In this document: positions 10,003 through 23,487 of the stretch, one piece after another
Layout of the letters: each line of letters begins with the position of its first letter
Position numbering within the stretch: position 1 is the stretch's first letter
Source: Archilochus colubris
Taxonomy: Eukaryota > Chordata > Aves > Apodiformes > Trochilidae
Length of the DNA stretch: 64,000 nucleotides
Direction of reading: 5' to 3'
Assembly (NCBI GenBank): GCA_023079485.1
Contig: CM041083.1
Location: forward strand, 153,344,552-153,408,551
Notes under the pieces: generated by a model
Told to the model about the DNA's origin: nothing
What the model saw: only the letters and a program-made list of their open reading frames with translations
Databases searched by the model: none
Program-made: the position numbers and the translations under genes

Positions 10003-11290
10003 ACTATACCTACTGCATTAGAAATATTTGAATTATATGTGAGGCTTGGTGCATTTCTGCATTAGAGTGGAGTACAAATGTGCATTTTGTAAGTTGATAC
10101 ATTTCTGCAGTGCCAAGACTCTTGAATTCCTTAACAATATTTCTCTCTGGTAAAAATGCAATACTGAACATGGTAATTAGGACAAAGATCTGTCTACGAT
10201 TCTATCATCTGCAACATGAAGCAGAACACTAATTAAAGAAATGTATTGAAATCCCGGGGACAAAATTAAGTTTAAACACGTACATAAATCCGAGAAATAG
10301 GAAATTATTTTTTGGTTTTCTAACATCCATGACACTGCAGAAATGCAGATACTTTCAGAAATGTTCAAATTCCTGAGCTATTTCTGCGAACACTGGAAGT
10401 TACTGCTGATGACCTATGTAGAAAATGTGATCATTACTTACAATCAGTTTTCAATTTCTGTCTTATTCAATTATATAAATCCTGTTATGAAAGAAAATTT
10501 ATAAAGGATACTTTAGAAGTTATTTATGTATTTTCTCCATTTTCAATGCAAAGCAATTCAATTGGAGGGATATATTCCCATATGACATTATGATTATCTA
10601 ATGTAGCCTTCTGACATTTCATATAAAATGTCTGTACATGTGAAAGACCTGGCTAAAAAAAAAAAAACAACCACTTTAAATGCTGAACTTCAATCCATTT
10701 GGATATAATTTTTAATTGATAAAAAATTAATTGAAAAAAGCTAATGGAAACAATAATTTAAAAGGACATTTTCAAACCTTAAGCATCTCATAATGAAATG
10801 TTTTAGAAAAAAATATTGTCAAGGGAGGGTGCAGATCCCTGAAGCAGGACAAGAAATCATGGCAGATATTTTTATCAAAGTGTCAACATTTTTCCAGAGC
10901 CCGTATTTAACAAGATTGATTTTACAGTGGAGAAGATAATAAAAATATAAATGGGGTTATAAAAGAAGTTCAGGGAACAGAACAATGAATCTTTCTATAC
11001 TGGAGGGGTGGCTAAGACCAAAAAACCTAACAGTTCATTTGGAGTTAGATTTCAAAGATTATCGTTGACCCTGCATGCAAACAACATGCAGCTTCATGAT
11101 ATAAAGTGCTGTTCTCCCCTACTTAAACATGGAAAAATCCTTTGCCCATCATTCTGCATAAGTACTCAATCACTATTTCTTTGAGAACATACTGACAGAA
11201 AACATGAAAATTCTTCACCACTTCACCACCCATCCAGAATCCACATAATATATTTTATCAGTATATACCTTTATATTTATGACCTACCTC
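10003..11290. other. no recognised gene
   Basis: This is AT-rich unique sequence with short A runs. I see neither a repeat family nor a coding signal. Confidence 0.5.
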
Positions 11291-11757
11291 TTTGTGTCCA
11301 GCATACAGCTCAACAGCTGTGCTATAAGATGGGTGAGTAACTTGCTCACAGGTCAAGCACAAAAAGTGACAGTGAACAGGGTAACATCAGGATGGTTACT
11401 GCTCACTACTTGGGTCCCGCAGGTCTCCATCCTTGCCTCAGTCTTCAACATCTTTGTCAATGACTTGGATGCAAGACTGGAAAGAATTTTAAGCAAGTTT
11501 GGGGGTGACGCAAAATTGGGAGGAACAGTCAACTCCCTTGAGGTCAGGTTGGCCCTGCAGAGAGACCTCGACAGGTTATAGAGATGGGCAGTCACCAACT
11601 ACATGAAAATTAACAAGGGCAAGTGACCCTTGTCACCTAGGACAGGACAACCCTGATGGCAGCTACAGACTGGGGAATGAGTGGCTGGAGAGTAGAGCAG
11701 TGGAGAGGGACTTGGGGGTCCTGGTTTATGACAAACTGAATATGAGCCAGCAGTTAT
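11291..11757 (+). mobile_element. CR1 ORF2 fragment, both ends missing
   Basis: It encodes part of CR1 reverse transcriptase. A 100-codon frame (11279-11581) covers the block that is normally GVPQGS...FNIF, here WVPQVSIL, and a degraded active site that reads FGGDAKLGG where FADDTKLGG is expected. The following LDRL and GVLV..KLNMSQQ segments continue to about 11755, where homology stops without a CR1 tail. Its 5' part overlaps the same CR1 region as the copy at 9.4-10.0 kb, so the two are separate insertions. Confidence 0.8.
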
Positions 11758-14700
11758 ATTATAGTTTTCAGTTTAGTTTTAATAGCCTGATAGTAACATT
11801 ATAGCAAAGATATAGCAATTTTATCATACAATACTACACCAGATCACTGTTTACACCAGACCGGTTTTGATCAAACAAGTAGGACTGTTAAACTGTTCTA
11901 TCAGGCAACAGTCATTCAAGGAAAGAATTAAAACCATTGTTATGGTTAGAATCTAAGTCTCTGGTGACATAAAACTGATCCATTCTGAATGTAAGAGTGT
12001 CAGAGTTTAAAACAGTGGCGTAATTTTTTAAATGCAGCTATATTTATTGGCTATTTGAAGATGAGGAATTCAAGCACCTAATTCTTAAACTGTAGAATTG
12101 GATTGAGCAGAGACATACCTACCTAAGGGATTAAATCGTAATTATGAAACATCTTAAAATGTTGTGTTTGGTTGTTTGTATATTTTTTTTTTCAATAGAA
12201 ATCATTGTAATGCATGTGGTGACTTTTAGAAATAGATTAAATACAAAATAAATATACAGGTTCAAAAATTTTTTTACAATGCATTCTCACTATTATTGGA
12301 AGAACTTAACTCATGTATATTTCAGCTGTCTCAGCTTTAGGTCTGTTAGATCTCTATTATTATTCTTTACTTTAACTTAGTTTTCATATTCTTATAAAAT
12401 GTATAATATAATATGACTGTCAGTTTCTAATGCAAAAGCAAAGAATTTTTTACTTTCTTTCTGCAATGAAAACTTTTTATTGTTGTCTTGTTGGATGCTA
12501 TGACCTGTGTGGTTTAACAGAGGTATACAGTTTGAATAGGTCTTACAATATTTGATCAGTGAGATTCATTTTGCTAACAAAAATATGACAGACTAAGCCA
12601 GCTTAAAAAAAGAAATCACATGAATTTAAAATGGAGTATACTAGAAGGGTTAACCTTCACATAATTACCATAAAAATTAAAATAACTTATGTAAAGGCTG
12701 TCAGTCCTTTTCTAAACTCTACTGCTATTCCTAACTACTGAAAAATTATGCAGAAACCTCTCCTTCTTAATTTTCCTACAGCACCTCATCCTATATTTTG
12801 GACCACATACATCTCATAGAAGGATGTTGTTTTTCTAACGCCAGTATCTTTCTGTCTCAAAGAGCAGTACCAGTGAATTAAAGACAAATTTCAGTTGAAT
12901 AAGAAACAGTAGCCAAGTTTTTAAAGGATTTCTTTATAGATCCTGTCTTATTGTATGTGCATGAGCTGCACTGCTGGACAGTGATGTCAAACACTATAAT
13001 AGAGTGTACTTAATACATCAATAAATATATCATTCTGGTGAATTTTGTATGCAGATATCGCTCCTTTCTTCCTGTTAGGCAGTAACAGAGAGAAGCAACA
13101 TAATTGATCAGTTAAGAAAGTTGTCTGTTAACATTTTAAAAAACTCCTGGTTGAAGATTGTTAGGAGAAGTATTCATCACCTTCTAACTGTCCAGGGATT
13201 TGATTTGCATATTATACCTTATTTGTAGTTCAAGAATATATAGTCTATTCTGAGAAAACTTTAAGGATAGACTGTAATTCTGAGAAAGCTGCTGAATGTT
13301 GTTTTCTCTTATGTAGGAACATCATTAATAGAGGATTGTGGCATATGGTGGTGTTGCATTACTTAAAGAATGATTGACATGTCTGAATTCTATACCCAAC
13401 CTATGCTTGAGATTATATGCATCTTGCCTCAGAACATATGTACACAATGGGATTTCAAAAATATTTGTGTTAATGTAAAGCTTTTCAATAAACCTTTAGG
13501 TGTGGCTTCTACTTAAGCCTTTTTTCTTGTTAAGATGAAAGAATTTACGAGGGATTCTGATCTTTAACACAATAAATGACCTATTACTGTGACATATGTC
13601 ATAGATCAGACTGGTAAATTGTGTTTAAAATGCAAGTTTGGAAATTAGGTCTTAAACATACGTTAGGCATGAAAAATTAAATAAAATATACATTAAAAAT
13701 TGTTTTAAGGAATAGCTCCTTCGGTATAACACACATTATCCTATCTGTTCACAATACTGTCATCTATTCCATAGAGCTCCTGCTTAAATCATTTCAGGGC
13801 TCAGAAGTGAAGTCTTACTTCCAATGACAGATACAGAGCAAAGCCAGACTTGTGGGATATGGCAAGGTGAATTAACTAGTTTTAGTTCTGTTAGATATGT
13901 CTGATAGATTAAAACCATATTTGTTAAACTCAAGATATAAAGGTCTATTTTACCACAAGGCTCTTGACTGTCCTTTCCAGCACAGGCAGTTCTGAATCCT
14001 GATGCAACAGAAAGTATGTTGTCATGATGTAATTTACTGCAATGAAGAAACAGCTAGAAAACCTCTGGAAAAAATTAGGAATGACTTGCAAGAATAGTAT
14101 AGCCAGGTTAGTACTGTCCATGATATGTTCCAAAATAAGAATAATGCATTAAAATTGGAAACATATTTTCTAGAAATATCACTGCCACTATGATAAAAAG
14201 TCTTTCAATCACTGGCAGCTTAAATGAAGTTAGAAACCTTTGGGTGTTTCATGTGATTAAGGCTTCAGGAATAAGGTCCTGACAATATTTTTAAAGTTGT
14301 ACATCCACCTATCCTAGGGTTACATGAAAAGGGCTTCACTACTGACAATATTATGGCTGAAGTGAAGCATATTAATAGGAAATGGGGAGCTGCAGACTAG
14401 CAGACTAGGACACGAGTAATTGCTAAACAGGGAATGAAAAAATCCTCAATGAGAGAGGTAGCAAAAAAACCAAACATACAGATAGCTCCATGAGCAACTA
14501 TTGGATCTCACAGTTATTTAAGGGCAAGGAATGTGGTAGATAAATGATCCTCATCTATAATTGTAGAGGAGCACAAAGGGCCACTGGAGGAACAGAACCA
14601 AGGAAAATAGTCAGTAAAACCTGGCAGCCACATCAAAAACATCAAAGCTGGGTGTGGCTGTAGCAATACTGGTACAAAGGAGGGTAGAGTCATTAGGGGC

Positions 14701-15271
14701 ATTCTGGTTTTTGGAGAGAATATTAGGACAGAGAAACTGGGGTAGGAAGGGATTGAAAAGGATTATCAAGAAATGGGGAAAAGAATAATAAAGTATTAAA
14801 ATTATGTAACCAGAGCTGAATGCATACCTGCTGGGTAGCTCTGTGCTTGTTCAACATACTTAGAGAAGAACTTAGAGTCACATCAGTTGTTCTGACTATA
14901 ACATGAGACCCAACTCTCTGTGATGAGAAAGAGTGGATTGGTAGTATAGGTTTCTTGCATTCGCTACTGAGGGAACATACAACAGATAAAACAACAATCC
15001 TGCTTATTTTTACAGTGGGATTGATGTCTGTTCTTGTGTCATGGTCTCAGCAAGAGGTACAGAGCTTCAGAGGTAAAAAAAATAACCAGTAAAAGTGTGT
15101 ATGATCAGTATTCTGATAATAATAACTTTAATACTAATACCTCATGCCTACAATATATCAGTATTATATCTGGGGATGGCTTTTCCTTTTGCGACTATGG
15201 AACTGTTAAGAAGTTTTCACACCCAGGGATATTTTCTAGTACTCACTTTCTATTCTATTTCTTTCGGGAAG
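11758..15271. other. unique AT-rich DNA
   Basis: About 3.5 kb with no repeat family or gene that I can identify. Open frames are at most about 85 codons and show no known motif. Confidence 0.5.
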
Positions 15272-15731
15272 AATAATGAGGTTCTGGGGCAGGTGCAGGG
15301 AAAGGTTATGAGGCTGGTGAAGCGACTAGGTGGGAAGTCTAGGACTAGGGACTAGGTGGGATTGTTTAGACTGGAGGAGACTCAGGGGGGGTCTAATCCC
15401 TATCTACAGCTACCTGAAAGGAGATTGTAGTCAAACGGGGGTTGGACTCTTCTTTCAGGCAACTAGAGACAGGATGAGAGGGCATGGCCTGAACCTACAC
15501 CAGGGGAGGTTTAGGTTGGATATCAAAAAGCACTTCCTCATGAAGAGGGTGATCAGACACTGGAATGAATTGCCCAGGGAAGCGGTGGAGTCACTGTCCC
15601 TGGAGTTGTTTTAAGGAAGGGCTGGATGTGGCACTTATTGCCTTGGTGTAGCTGATGTGGTAGTGTAAGGTCATAGGCTTGATGTGATGATCCCAGAGGT
15701 CTTTTTCAGCCTCAATAATTCTGTGATTTTA
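15272..15731 (+). mobile_element. CR1 3'-end fragment
   Basis: It covers the last part of CR1 ORF2 and the 3' end: a GDLI-like segment, then a 94-codon frame (15330-15614) with [20 protein letters not shown] and VIRHWNELPREAVES. It ends ATTCTGTGATTTTAT, a decayed octamer tail. It is 5'-truncated in the usual CR1 manner. Confidence 0.88.
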
Positions 15732-18700
15732 TATCACAGCTTTTGGAAGGGAAGCAATATTGTTTAAATGATATGGGAAAGAACTAAATGAAACCATCAA
15801 GAACAAGATTGAGGAGGTTTATTGCACTGGATTTTCACAGATATAGCTCCTCATATAGAAGGGTCTTGGGAGGAAGTGGAATTTGAAGACTTCGTTGAGT
15901 CACCACATAGCTGAGATCACTCAAAAGCAGAAATATGTTTTGTACACAGATTTTTACAGGTCAATGTGTTAACATCCATTAGATATAGTATTTTTTTTTT
16001 AAGAAACAGTATTTGAAGAATATGATAAGTTCTCTAAATCAGAAGCAGGCAGCTATTGTAAAGAAAAGTCAGGAAGTTCAGTTAAAGATGCAATAGATTA
16101 TACAAAACAGTTTCTTCACTAGCTCTTTAATTATGATTTATCTTATCACTTTCCCATGCTTAAGGTCATAAAGGTCTTGAAATGTTACCAGTTTTAGTGA
16201 ATTTTACTCTGTCCTTCGCTACCTGTATTTTTGTCATCTCTCTCCTTTTTTTTTTCTAGATTTTGTAGCATCTACAACTTATACGTCGAGCCAGACTGTG
16301 GAAGAGAGGTACATCAGCCACACAGGCTTCTTCCTAAGGTATCCATAACCTGCCCAGACTTTGTCTATGTCTAGTAATATTTTTCATGGTAGGTATGTAT
16401 AATCTGTGTGGAACATCAACAGCTGGTGTTCATACCCCACATCTACAATATTTGCATATTCAGGGGTGGGATTTTTGAGCTATTTTAGTGTAGTGCTCTG
16501 GCCTGAATTACCCTTCTGTGAATTTTTCTTCAAAGTTGTTCAGTTCCTTTTCCACTGGACACTTGAGTGAATATGGTGAATAAGTAGAGTGGAGCTTCTG
16601 GTTTAATTTTCTCCAAATGGAGTCCAGTTAACATATATACAATGTGAACTGTGAGCTGAACTGATAAGCCATAACTGAATGGCAGGAAGATTCATGTAAA
16701 ACCACACAGCTGCTTAAAATCAAAATGATGTAGAGCCACATTTTGTAGAATAAATAATATATTACATTGTTTTTTCTGGACATACATGATCCCTCAAGAA
16801 AATGTCAAAAGTAAAAGCATATATGTAAAAATTATTCTCAGTACTTATGAACACTTAATCAATAAAATTATCTCAAATTCCCAGGTTACAGTTTTGGGTC
16901 TTTTGTTTGTTTGTTTTTGGTTTTTTTTGGCTTTGGTTCTGTTTCAGTTTGGGTTTCCTTTTTTCCTAATGATTTAAAGGGATTTGTGTTTTCCATTTTA
17001 ATATTATTTGCAAAATGTTGCCTCAACACAGAGGCAATGCTTATTATTTATCTTACCATGATTTTTTTGCAATTAATGAAGAGATTGATTTTAAGTTAGG
17101 AAATAACAAGGTATTACTAGGTAAAAGGCAGCAGCAGTATCCTCTTCTCACAGAATTCCAGTGATTACACTTAAATGCAGCAAGAAACACAGAAATATTG
17201 TGATTACAACATTTAATATCAAACATCATACTGGCAAGAAGATACTGTTTCTTCCATCATTGTCTTTCACTGATGTTTGTTGATGTTTCTATAAGAAGCC
17301 CTATTATATAAATTCATTGTAGAGTATGCTAATTCACTAATTGCTTTATAAATGCCACTAAGTATGTATTTAATCTCATTAATACACCAAGCTAATGAAT
17401 TATGGGTTAAATCTGGTAGCATTCATTCAAATCTACACTAATCCCACTTATTAAAATGAAAATAAAATTAGATTTTAGCTGAAAGCTGACAAAAATTCCC
17501 TTTACCCTTCCTGGATTAAAAACACGAAGAATATTTGGTGAGTGTCTCTGGGTTTATGACCGAGTTTCCCCACATCAATGTACAAGAGACCTAACATGGA
17601 GATCAGAGTCATGGTTTCAAAGTCTTTCTAGTCTCATAATCTTAGATCCTTGACTCTATACTTAGAGGATTTGAAAAGAGAGTGTAAAAAGCATTTCCTG
17701 CTGCCAATATCTGAGTTGTTAGCCATGCAATTTGGCTTATATATACACATATGAAAACATACACATGAAAACATATCTACATATTTCCATATGTATATGG
17801 AAACATACACAGTTTAATATGGTCCCCAGTTGAATATATCTTTGAACAAATTCCTAGTAAGTTCTTAATCAATACACAGTTTACATTTACATCAATGAAT
17901 GTAACTTTTATGCTTCCAGGACACAATAGGACATTAGTTCCCTGCAGTGTTTGCAACTGTTTTTAAACAGTAACCTGAACGTTGTGAGGTTTATTGAAAC
18001 TAGGCCTGATACCAAGCAGGCGGAATATGTTTGACCAGCTGATGTTTAGCTTTTAGGATGCAATAGTTCTTTAGTAATTTTGTCCCTAGGCCTTTCTAAA
18101 TTTTAATAACAAAACATTAAAAAATATTAAATGTATAAATAAATAAAATCTCCACATTCAGTAGGTTATTGGTATAACCAATAATAATAAGTAGGTTATT
18201 GGTAATAATCAGTAATAAGAAGTTTCTTGAATCTTACAATCTATTTAAAATTAGCCAAGACTTTTATATTTTTCATCATTTTAATAGTAAAAGTTGTTTT
18301 TACATAACTATCACCAAATCTACAATCTCATAGAGGGTCATTCAACAAAGTATTGGTAGGACTACTTTCTTCTGTTATCCTTGGTAATTTTCTATCATTT
18401 GCATTTCTATCATATTGCATTTAATTCAATGATAATATGGAATATTATTTTGATCCTTTACAGAAAACTAATTTTAATAACTGTTTATTCATATTCTGTA
18501 TTGTATGTTCATAACTATAATATGTAACTATAATATGTTTCATTTTCAGTGAGAAAGCTATTTTTTCTGAGTTTTGATTTTTTGAGGAAAAAATTAAAAA
18601 GCTCTGTCCAGATTTTATCACTTAAAATGTAACATGTTTTATTCTTCAAAGTTTAATATAATATCTTTAGTATTCCAAATTATAGCCGGAAAAAAAGAAA

Positions 18701-20579
18701 AAAAAATGAAAATTTGATCTTACTTTTTTCCTTTCTTGTAAGACAGATAAAATTATTGCTACTGCTTCATTTCAGCCTCAGAGGTGGTTTGCCAACTGGT
18801 AATTGAATTACATTTCTAAATATTCAACAGTCATATGCATTTAATCCTTGGAGCTGCAATAATCCATGTGTAGGCAAATCCCCATAATTTTTTAAGACCA
18901 TGCAGTCTAAAAGTTACAGGACAAGATTTTTAACATCACTTGTTTTCTGCTTTTGTTTTGCAAGAGACACATAAGAAATCAATGCAATTAGTTTATATAG
19001 GTAATTTACATGGTAGTACAGGTAGTTGCAGTTTTCTATTTGTTAACACATGTAGACGTACTACGCTTCAATATTTTCTCCCTGCTATCTAAAAATATAT
19101 TTATTTCAGTTACTAGTTCCTTATAAGTTCTCCACCAGGAAAGGCAGATATGGGCCAATGATGGAATGTTAATTCAGCCACAGTTGTTTGAGGGATGAAC
19201 AAAAAATTAAAAAGTACTAGCACAGTGGGTTATGTATAAAGTCTGGTATAATTCCTTTTTGACAATATTATTTTGCTTTCGTAATTCAGAAATTTTTTTT
19301 CAGTATTACACTTTCATCAAAAAAACTCAACATTTTTTGCAATAGTGGATTTAGCATTTACTCCCTCTACTGCCATCCCAACTATGAATGTGGCATAGGG
19401 GGAAGTCAAAGGTGCAATGTACTGAAAAACATATTTAAAATATTGATTAATATAGCTTATCATAGCCTTTAAATATCTTAATGTGGTGCAACCTTTCAAT
19501 AGTATCCCTGCTGATTGATTTATGACTCTGGTAGGCACAAGTAGCCACTTCTGTCTTTCTGAAATGATACTCCTGTGGCAGACAATGCAAATAATGTATT
19601 TTTTCAAGGTCAGTGGAAAAAGTAACTGTCATAGTGTTAGGGTGGATTTCTTCCTGAGATGCCTTTTGGCCCTGGTGGTTGCTGGGAGGAATTCATGCCT
19701 GCCCACACTTCATTTCAGTTGCTAATACTGACTTGACAGCTCTTGACCTGTGGGTAACATGTGGTCCAACATTTTCTTGCTTTTCTTAGTTAATTTCTAC
19801 TCTTTTACTTTTTTTTTTTCAGTGCAACATTCTATCATAAATCTTGTTGTTTCAATGGAAACAAAATATTGCTGTAGTTGTGGCAGATATCAATTAATTT
19901 ATCTTACATCTGTTCTGTTTGAAAACCTTGCAGTATGTCAACAAGATAAAACTGGATCTTTTTTAAATGCAATTTTGTTGAAAATGCTGATAATAAAAAA
20001 TTAAAACTTCACAGGTTAATAATAGTTTTCAAACGCTTTGCACATAAAAAATTAAAAACCCACATTACATAAATGTGGAACTAGAATAATTAAATATTTT
20101 TCCAGGTAAAAAAGTGAGTTTGATTTAAAACTTTAATTTGAGAATACTGTAAGGAAGCTGAAACACTGGAAATGCACTTTCTCCATTTTGGTATATAGCT
20201 ATTCACTCAGCTCCTACAGAAATGCATGCATATTTCAAGACCATATGTGTACCCTCCTGGCAGTACTAAACTCACTCTAGGCATCAGAAGCCTCAGGATA
20301 GGAGAGCTTATAGTTTCATCCCACCAACTTTGTATATTTGCATTTAAGCCATGCATACCTACATTTGAGTGACAATCTTAGCCAAGGTCAAATTAAAAAT
20401 AGATAATGTGGAAATTGAGATTCCTAATTTCTTTTATATATATGTTTTTTATTGTCAGTGATGGTCTGTGCCTTATTAACTACATCCCTATTAGCTATAT
20501 AGCTTAACAGTTAAAAAGTTTAGGTCCCAGTTTATATGTAGTCTTCTGCTCTGTAATGCTTAACCTTTAGCTGCAAATT
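15732..20579. other. unique AT-rich DNA, no gene recognised
   Basis: It holds a TTTG/TTTGG tract at about 16905-16945, a perfect small palindrome TTTCCATATGTATATGGAAA near 17784-17803 and a local duplication of GTAGGTTATTGGTA near 18162 and 18192. No coding signal stands out. Confidence 0.5.
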
Positions 20580-21800
20580 ATAGAATGCTTTGGATTGGAA
20601 GGGACCTTTAAAGATCATGTACTTCATCCTCCCCTCCAGAGATGAGGACATCTTTCACTGGCCCAGGTTGCTCAAAGCCTCAGCCAACCTGGCCTTGAGC
20701 ACTTCTAGGAAGGGAACATCGGTAACTGCTATAAGCAAACTCTTTGTTTCTGGCCAACATCATTATGAACAATTTGCTTCTTACACCAGATCTAAATATA
20801 CTCTTCCCATTTAAAATCATTGTCCTCTTGCCTGTCACTATAGACCCTAGTAAAAAGCTTGTTGCCATCTTTCCTATAAGCCACCTTCATGTTCTGAAAG
20901 TCTACGAGAAGGTTTTCTCAGAGCCTTCCCTTCTCCAAGCTGGACAAGAGCAACTCTCAACCTGTTGTCCTAGGATGGCTGCTTCAGCCCTCTGATCATC
21001 TTTGTGGCTCTCCAATGGACTCACTCCAACAGCTCCATGTCCTTGCATAGTAGACTCCAGAACAGAACACAGCACTCCAGGTGGGGTGTCAGAAGAGCTG
21101 AGTAGAGGAGAAGAGTCACCTCCCTTTACCTGATGGCAATGCTTCTTTTGATGCAGACTGGGATACAGTTGGCTTTTTGGGCTGCAAGAACACTTTGTTA
21201 GCTTTGTCCAGTTTTTGATCCAGCAGTATTCCCAGGTCCTTCTCCTAAGAGCTGCTCTCAATCCATTCTCCACTTAAGCTGTATTTCTGCTTGAGATTGT
21301 CCCAACCCATGTGCAGGACCTTGCATTTGGCCTAGTTGAAATTCACAAAATTCACACATATCTATCTCTCAAGCCTGTCAAAGTCCTTCTGTATGACACA
21401 CCTTCCCTCTACTAAATCAGCTGCACTGGTCAAACTGGTATCATCTACAAACTTGCACGAAGTTCCACTGTCTTTGCCATTGGTAAAGAGATCAGGCTGC
21501 AAATGCCTGAGGGACAACATTTGTTTCTGATTTCATTTGGACATAGAGCTGCAGGTTACAACTATTTTGTGTCTCCCTAGCTGCTTGCTTACCCATTAAA
21601 AAGCCCATCCATTGAAGCCGTATCTCTCCAGGTTAGCAACAAGAATATTTTGTGAGACCATGCCAAAGACCTTACAGAAGAACAGATATTTGACATCTAT
21701 AGCTTTTCCCTTGATCACTGATGCAGTCACTCCAACACAGAAGGTCACTAGATTAGTCAGGCAACTTGATCTTACCCCAACTGCAAGGATAATATTAATT
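20580..21800 (-). mobile_element. CR1 copy, 3' end plus part of ORF2
   Basis: The left edge reads TAGAATGCTTTGGATTGGAAG, the complement of a CR1 3' end. The following 1.2 kb is in CR1 order on the minus strand: a LREVVEVP-like block, a LERLFLV.NNC-like block, ERSGGLE and the TLHMGWDNL segment (around 21290-21320). The upstream reverse transcriptase part runs to about 21800. Many stops and small indels split the frame. The longest minus-strand frame left is 123 codons (20902-21273). Confidence 0.85.
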
Positions 21801-22780
21801 CTGCAGTGACTGAATGCTCAGGACAGGGATGAGCACATGAGAACAATATTGATACAGGCCCAACAGTGAAACTGCATCCATATTTCAATTCTCATTCTTG
21901 GATAATATTCTAGAAAGGTATTGATAAAACCAATTAGCACTACCTGAATAAAATTTCGGTGATGATTGTGCAGAAAAAAGAAAGAAAGAAGGAAAAAACA
22001 AAAAAAAAAAACAAAAACCTTTTTCTTTCCTCTTCTCTCTCAAATTTTCTTGTGCTGTCCCTTCATGCTTTTTCTGTAAAAGCTTGGTGTCTCAATTTAA
22101 TGTCCATCTGTGCTTGAAAAATAACTCTTCTTTTAGAAAAAAAGATCTAAATATAAAGGCTTTTTTTATAATTGCTTTATTTCATCTTACAAGAAACTTG
22201 CAAGGGTAAATTATGTATTATCTCTGGGTAGTGTTTGGATAGTATTTTACTAGTATTTTACTATCCAAATAATAGCAAATAAGATAACAGAATATTTTTT
22301 GTTCCCTGTAATTCCCAGGATGTGTGACCAAAAACAGGAATTCAGAAGAGAGCAGAGACCTTTTCATAGAAGTTTAAAAATAATCTGTTATTTCACTTTG
22401 CTCAACAAACAAATAGTTGCCAAGGTAACCAAGTTGAATTCCAATCATGATTATTTTTCATTTTAAAACAGAAGGTTATATTATATGTCAACAGAAAACC
22501 ACTTCAAATCAGATTCTATAATACAGGTTTTTCAGTTCGTGAATATTTCTTGTTTTATCTTTTATTTTAATTTTTATGGGTTTGATAAAAATATATTGAT
22601 GAATATATTATTTTTCAAAAAATATAGGTAGAGATCTTTGTTTCAAAAATATAAGTTGCATTTTATTTTACCCGTGCATATAGGTATTTGATTTACAAAC
22701 ATGTAAAGTTACAGTCTCTGTAGGAGTTACACCTGCATTACTTCCAGAGAGCATGAATGGAAAAGAAAAAAAATTACAAG
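21801..22780. other. AT-rich DNA between two CR1 copies
   Basis: It contains an A-rich tract at about 21973-22016 and the inverted repeat at 22234-22269. No gene was recognised. Confidence 0.5.
22234..22269. repeat. 11-bp perfect inverted repeat
   Basis: TTTGGATAGTA (22234-22244) and TACTATCCAAA (22259-22269) are exact reverse complements separated by 14 bases that themselves repeat TATTTTAC. It is probably a local palindrome; it lacks terminal motifs and duplications that would mark it as a small transposon. Confidence 0.7.
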
Positions 22781-23487
22781 ATGGTCACTGTGTGGGCTGA
22801 GAGTAGCCCTGAAGAGAAGGACTTGGGAGTGTTGATTAATGAGAAGCTCAACATGAACCAGCAGTGTGCTCATGTAGATTGGAAGGCCAATTGTATTGTA
22901 GGATGCACCAAAAGGAGCGTGGCCAGCAGATCAAGAGAGTTGATTCTCTCCCTTTACTCTGCACTTGTGAGACTCCCATCTTGAGTACAGCATCCAGTTC
23001 TGGTGTTCTCCCCATAGGAAGGACATAGATCTGTTGGAATGAGTTCAAAGGAGGGTCACAAAGATGATGCAGGATCTGAAGCACCTCTGTTACAAGGAGA
23101 GGCTGAAGGAGCTGGGATTGTTCCCTGGAACAGTCCAGGAAGACCTTATATCTGCTCTCCAGTATCTGAAGGGAACCTACAGAAAGGCTGGAGAGAGACT
23201 TTTCATAAGAGTGTCCAGAGACAGGACAAGGTAAAATGGATTTAAACTAAAGGAGAATGGGTTTAGACTGGATATTGGGAAGAAGTTCTTTAGTAGAGTG
23301 GTGAGAGTCTGGAACAGATCGCCCAGACAAGTTGTGGATGCCACCCCTGGAAGTGTTCAAGGCCATGCTGGATGAGGCCTTGAGCAACCTTTTATAGATG
23401 AGAGACATCCTTGACCATGGCAGGGAGGTTGGAGTAGATGATTTCTAAAGTACCTCCCAACTTGAGCCATTCTCTGATTTTATGGTA
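22781..23487 (+). mobile_element. CR1 3' third of ORF2
   Basis: It begins at the [17 protein letters not shown] block of CR1 ORF2 and runs through [15 protein letters not shown], the ERLKELG region and the FRLDIGKKFF..VVRVWN region, to a degraded tail ATTCTCTGATTTTATGG. Frames are broken near 22985 and 23245. The 5' truncation point lies within AT-rich sequence at about 22785. Confidence 0.85.

Noticed and set aside
22234..22269. Inverted repeat considered as a MITE
   Set aside because: It is only 36 bases long with no flanking duplication, and is better explained as a local palindrome.
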